This document shows positions 60,950 to 64,000 of a stretch of DNA of 64,000 bases, piece after piece. A program made the position numbers and the translations under genes. The DNA is taken from contig JAEYWY010000035.1 of assembly GCA_023428695.1 (NCBI GenBank), positions 248,001 through 312,000 on the forward strand, written 5' to 3'. Each line of letters starts with the position of its first letter. Within the stretch, counting starts at the first letter, position 1. Under the pieces are notes generated by a model, which saw only the letters and a program-made list of their open reading frames with translations, searched no databases and was not told where the DNA came from. This stretch comes from Bacteroidota bacterium (GTDB lineage: Bacteria; Bacteroidota; Bacteroidia; Cytophagales; Cyclobacteriaceae).

Positions 60950-62065
60950 ATGCCTATGAAATCACTTTACATCATCCCATTTCTTCTTTGCATCTGGCTG
61001 GTTTCTGCCGGTCAGATTATGCCCCTTACGCTCGAACCGGATGGAGGTAACAAGAAGGCTTCCGTATCAGAACAGGTTGGTATTGTAAAAATAGCAATCA
61101 ATTACAGTCGCCCCGGCGTAAAGGGCAGGGAAGGGAAAATCTGGAACACACTGGTTGCTCATTACGGATTTAAAGATCTCGGTCACGGAACAAGTAACGC
61201 TGCACCGTGGCGTGCGGGCGCCAACGAGAACACGACGATCAGTTTCTCGCATCCTGTAAAAGTCGAAGGGAAGGATCTGCCAGCGGGCACATACGGTTTC
61301 TTCATCGCCCTCGACGAAGATGAAAGTACGCTGATCTTCTCTAAAGTAAATACGTCATGGGGAAGTTTCTATTACGATCCCGCTGAAGATGCGCTTAGGG
61401 TAACGGTAAAAAATCAAAGTCTCGATAAATCGGTTGAATGGCTGAAGTATGAATTCATCGATCAGTCTGACGATGCAGTGACGATTGCATTGTCGTGGGA
61501 GAAGCGAATGATACCATTCCGCATTGAAGTGGCGAGAAAGGAACTTCAGATGGCGGCATTCAGAAACGACCTTCGAACAACGCGTCCCTATTACGACTTC
61601 ATGTCTGCTGCATACTGGTGCATCGCAAACGACTATGAACTCGAACAGGCATTAGCTTGGATGGACCGTGCGATATATTTCAGGATCATGGGTGAAAAGA
61701 ATTTCCGGACGTTGAGCGCCAAGGCTGCGGTACTCCTGAAGATGAACCGGGTTGAAGAGGCCAAGAAGATAATGCAGGAAGCGGTACCTCTGGGTTCAGT
61801 TCTAGATGTACATTTCTATGGCAGACAACTCATCGGGATGAAAGAAATCGATGAGGCTTACAAAATATTCAAACTGAATTACGACAAATTCCCCAACCAG
61901 TATACAACAAACATTGGGATGGGCAGAGTATTGTCCGCGAAGGGTGAATACAAGAAGGCAATGCAATACATTAAAGCTGCCTTGCCGCAGGCCCCGGATG
62001 ACCGTAACAAGTCCAGTGTAGTTGAAATGCTCGCCAAACTTGAGCGAGGAGAGGATGTAAACTAA
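60950..62065 (+). CDS. Exported DUF2911-TPR protein
   Basis: A 371-residue protein with signal MPMKSLYIIPFLLCIWLVSAGQ. DUF2911 at about 30-190: VGIVKIAINYSRPGVKGREG, PWRAGANENTTISFSHPVKVEG, LPAGTYGFFIAL and the motif NTSWGSFYYDPAEDALRVTV. C-terminal TPR-like part at about 215-365 (ANDYELEQALAWMDRAIYF, VEEAKKIMQEAV, KGEYKKAMQYIKAAL). DUF2911 is widespread in Bacteroidota with unknown function. Confidence 0.92.
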   Translation: MPMKSLYIIPFLLCIWLVSAGQIMPLTLEPDGGNKKASVSEQVGIVKIAINYSRPGVKGREGKIWNTLVAHYGFKDLGHGTSNAAPWRAGANENTTISFSHPVKVEGKDLPAGTYGFFIALDEDESTLIFSKVNTSWGSFYYDPAEDALRVTVKNQSLDKSVEWLKYEFIDQSDDAVTIALSWEKRMIPFRIEVARKELQMAAFRNDLRTTRPYYDFMSAAYWCIANDYELEQALAWMDRAIYFRIMGEKNFRTLSAKAAVLLKMNRVEEAKKIMQEAVPLGSVLDVHFYGRQLIGMKEIDEAYKIFKLNYDKFPNQYTTNIGMGRVLSAKGEYKKAMQYIKAALPQAPDDRNKSSVVEMLAKLERGEDVN

Positions 62066-62119
62066 ATAACACTTCGACAAAAACCTTAGTATATTCGGGG
62101 CCGTTGGGTATAAATCCGA

Positions 62120-62632
62120 ATGATACGCAAGGTTGAATCTGGTGAACTGAAGAATGTGAGCAGTCTGTTTTTCCGTGCCATCGAGCACATGATTGCCTAC
62201 GGCATTTATCAATGGGACGAAATCTATCCCGATGATAAAACGCTGTCGGATGACATCGTGAAACACGAAATGTACGGATTCTATCAGGGTGAGATGCTTT
62301 GCGGCGTGATCGTGCTGAACGAAATTCAGCTGGATCCCTATGCCAGCGTCGAGTGGTCACTTGATGACGCTAAACCACTTGTCGTACATCGCCTGTGTAT
62401 TCACCCTGATTTCCAAAGTCGCGGAATCGCCCATGCGTTGATGAAGTTTGCAGAAGACTTTGCTGTTCGTAACCGGTATAGATCCATCCGGCTGGACGCA
62501 TTCAAAAGCAATCCGGCAGCACTTCATCTTTATCAACGCCTGGGCTATCAAATGTGCGGAACGATCGAACTGAGAAAGGGAACTTTCTTTTGTTATGAGA
62601 AGTTGACGACAGACATATCGCGGGGGATATGA
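62120..62632 (+). CDS. GNAT-family N-acetyltransferase
   Basis: A 170-residue RimI-like acetyltransferase: VHRLCIHPDFQSRGIAHALMKF (motif A, about 90-112) and LDAFKSNPAALHLYQRLGYQMCG (motif B). Substrate unknown; 54 nt after the DUF2911 gene. Confidence 0.9.
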   Translation: MIRKVESGELKNVSSLFFRAIEHMIAYGIYQWDEIYPDDKTLSDDIVKHEMYGFYQGEMLCGVIVLNEIQLDPYASVEWSLDDAKPLVVHRLCIHPDFQSRGIAHALMKFAEDFAVRNRYRSIRLDAFKSNPAALHLYQRLGYQMCGTIELRKGTFFCYEKLTTDISRGI

Positions 62633-62901
62633 AATCACAGCGCCGTATGGATTCCCAATTACCCGTCCAACGGCACCCATATCGTAAATAATCCTATCCC
62701 GCGATTTGCGGCAATAACATCCGGTACGAAAATCACCAAATAAGGGTTGCAACGTTATCCTGATTCGTAGTGTCACCGTACGCGTTACGTGAACACTGCT
62801 TCATTATTGCTCTACCCTTATAAGGGGGATTGAACCATACCCATATTCGAGTCAATTTTACCCGGACCCAAAGCATACCGTTTTCGGTACAGTTACAAGA
62901 T

Positions 62902-63378
62902 ATGATCTATGTCAAGACGGCAATTATAATTAACCGCCCAAGATTGGCTGTTGCCGGTTTTGCCGCTGACCCTCAAAATGCATCGGCATGGTACACCAAT
63001 ATTAGATCAGTCGACTTACTGACAACGCCTCCATTGCGAAAAGGCTCGCGCATGGCGTTCATGGTAAAATTCATGGGTGAAGAACTAGCATATACCTACA
63101 CCGTATCAGAATACGTTCCCGGAAAAGTTATGGTTATGGAAGCAGCTGATGGGTTCTTTCCGATTCAAACTACATACCTCTGGGACAGCATTACCGAAGA
63201 GGGTACGAAAATGACGCTGATAAATCAGGGATTCCCCCAGGGATTCTCAAAATGGATGACACCCGTGATGTCATTCATGATGAAATACTATAACCGCAAG
63301 GATTTAAAGAAACTAAAACGAATACTTGAATCCCCCTGGGGAAATCAGTCTGTACAGTCTACTTCCAATCTATCTTGA
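62902..63378 (+). CDS. SRPBCC (polyketide-cyclase-like) family protein
   Basis: A 158-residue START-like protein (ATG at 62902, MIYVKTAIIINRPR). The pattern VAGFAADPQNASAWYTNIRSV, then KGSRMAFMVKFMGEELAYTYTV, MVMEAADGFFPIQTTYLW, and KMTLINQGFPQGFSKW fits SRPBCC. The 3' end overlaps the convergent GH105 gene by 20 nt. Ligand unknown. Confidence 0.85.
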   Translation: MIYVKTAIIINRPRLAVAGFAADPQNASAWYTNIRSVDLLTTPPLRKGSRMAFMVKFMGEELAYTYTVSEYVPGKVMVMEAADGFFPIQTTYLWDSITEEGTKMTLINQGFPQGFSKWMTPVMSFMMKYYNRKDLKKLKRILESPWGNQSVQSTSNLS

Positions 63379-64000
63379 TGACCTCGCTGCCTGCAAGCAG
63401 ATACGCACCGGAGCCGTACTCCTGGTAATTCTCCTTTACTACTTTGTCGGGAGAAGCTCCGATAGGCTGCACCCATTGGAGCATACCGTCATTAGTCACG
63501 TTGTCATTCAGCCCCTGCCAGGCTTTGCGAATCACGGGGAGATATTCACCTTTATCCAACACGCCGTTGTTTACTCCCCATGCGAGTGCATAGCAAAAGA
63601 ACGCAGAACCGCTGGTCTCGGGATGTGGTACTTCTCCAGCGTCCAGGAGACTTGGACGCCAGAGACCATCTTCACCCTGAATTTTCTTTATCGATGCCGC
63701 CATTGCTTTTAGCAGCTCAACATATCGGCCTCGATACTCATTGTCTGCAGGCAGGTACTGTAATACCCTTGCCGTTCCACCCATAACCCAACCGTTACCA
63801 CGCGCCCAGAAGGTTTTCTTCCCGGACGGTGTGCGTTTCCCAAAGTACGACTCATCGCGATAGAAAAGGTTTTCCTCCTTGTCGTAGAGGAAATCATACG
63901 TATCCCAGAACATCGTGTTAAGGAAGTCAAGGTATTTCTCTTCACCGGTTGCCGCCGCAAGACGTGCAAGAACGGGTGGAGCCATAAACAACGCATCGCA
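63359..64000 (-). CDS. GH105 unsaturated rhamnogalacturonyl hydrolase, 3' part
   Basis: The C-terminal 213 residues of a glycoside hydrolase family 105/88 protein; the start lies beyond the right edge. Features seen: CDALFMAPPVLARLAAATGE with a family aspartate (within the first three codons of the visible part), FYRDESYFGKRTPSGKKTFWARGNGWV, AAMSIKKIQG-type helix and DGLWRPSLLDAGEVPHPETSGSAFFCYALAWGVN. These (alpha/alpha)6-barrel enzymes release unsaturated uronic acid from rhamnogalacturonan oligosaccharides. It fits the GH28-like gene at 28914 in a pectin theme, though they are far apart. Confidence 0.93.
   Translation of the reverse strand, partial: CDALFMAPPVLARLAAATGEEKYLDFLNTMFWDTYDFLYDKEENLFYRDESYFGKRTPSGKKTFWARGNGWVMGGTARVLQYLPADNEYRGRYVELLKAMAASIKKIQGEDGLWRPSLLDAGEVPHPETSGSAFFCYALAWGVNNGVLDKGEYLPVIRKAWQGLNDNVTNDGMLQWVQPIGASPDKVVKENYQEYGSGAYLLAGSEVIKIDWK

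Overview
The window comes from a Bacteroidota chromosome, most likely order Cytophagales (a Chryseolinea/Ohtaekwangia-like lineage; the genus is inference). The evidence is a SusC/SusD pair with its own FecR and ECF sigma factor, a giant exported protein with a type B (gliding-type) T9SS C-terminal signal beside a PorP/SprF homologue, DUF2911, GIN and ARPP-1 domain proteins, and many short lipoprotein or Sec signals. The flanking chromosome has balanced base composition; one stretch (about 24.1-28.3 kb) is clearly A+T-richer.

Layout. 0-4.4 kb: a phosphonate-catabolism locus (FAD oxidoreductase of the TIGR03364 type, PHP phosphoesterase, DUF5690 membrane carrier, PhnX-like hydrolase, PhnZ). 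4.4-5.8 kb: a tightly coupled three-gene set ending in a zinc-less MDR reductase. 5.9-8.4 kb: a GntR/ABC-transporter/GIN operon. 8.6-10.7 kb: YbjN-like protein, Ca/Na antiporter, small secreted protein. 10.9-17.4 kb: a 1799-residue SBBP-repeat/PKD T9SS substrate followed by PorP/SprF. 17.4-22.6 kb: FtsX/MacB-type permease, small membrane protein, DPP-IV-like peptidase.

22.84-28.55 kb: a tRNA-Arg(CCG) followed by a 5.6 kb island. The last 9 nt of the tRNA and its downstream hairpin are repeated at the far end. Inside are a broken four-helix-bundle gene, an N-terminally truncated tyrosine integrase, an AbiE-type toxin-antitoxin pair, a decayed HsdR N-terminal-like gene, and HipBA with three operators. 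This is a small decaying defence/toxin-antitoxin island.

28.9-32.1 kb: GH28-like protein, ARPP-1 protein, a small conserved protein. 32.3-39.0 kb: a dense signalling operon (response regulator-kinase, 1206-residue CHASE3/GAF hybrid kinase, single REC, CheR, CheB) with no MCP receptor. 39.0-43.9 kb: a reverse-strand operon of Prc/Tsp protease, LIC11966-like surface protein, a beta-carbonic-anhydrase-like protein of unknown function, and a secreted histidine phosphatase. 43.9-45.8 kb: AlkD-like protein, HemG-like flavodoxin, a small exported protein. 46.0-52.9 kb: SusD, SusC, FecR and ECF sigma in classical order. 53.0-58.1 kb: gamma-glutamyltransferase with an apparently lipid-anchored MurI-type racemase, then an M1 peptidase. 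58.2-64 kb: a frameshifted lipoprotein gene, small lipoprotein, two GNATs, a membrane protein, a DUF2911-TPR protein, a SRPBCC protein and the 3' part of a GH105 gene.

The most noteworthy items are the MurI-like lipoprotein next to GGT, the beta-CA-like protein in the Prc operon, the phosphonate locus with an uncharacterised carrier, and the tRNA island with its duplicated hairpin and 28-bp perfect palindrome. All family assignments are by recognition of motifs in the translated sequence; no database search was run.
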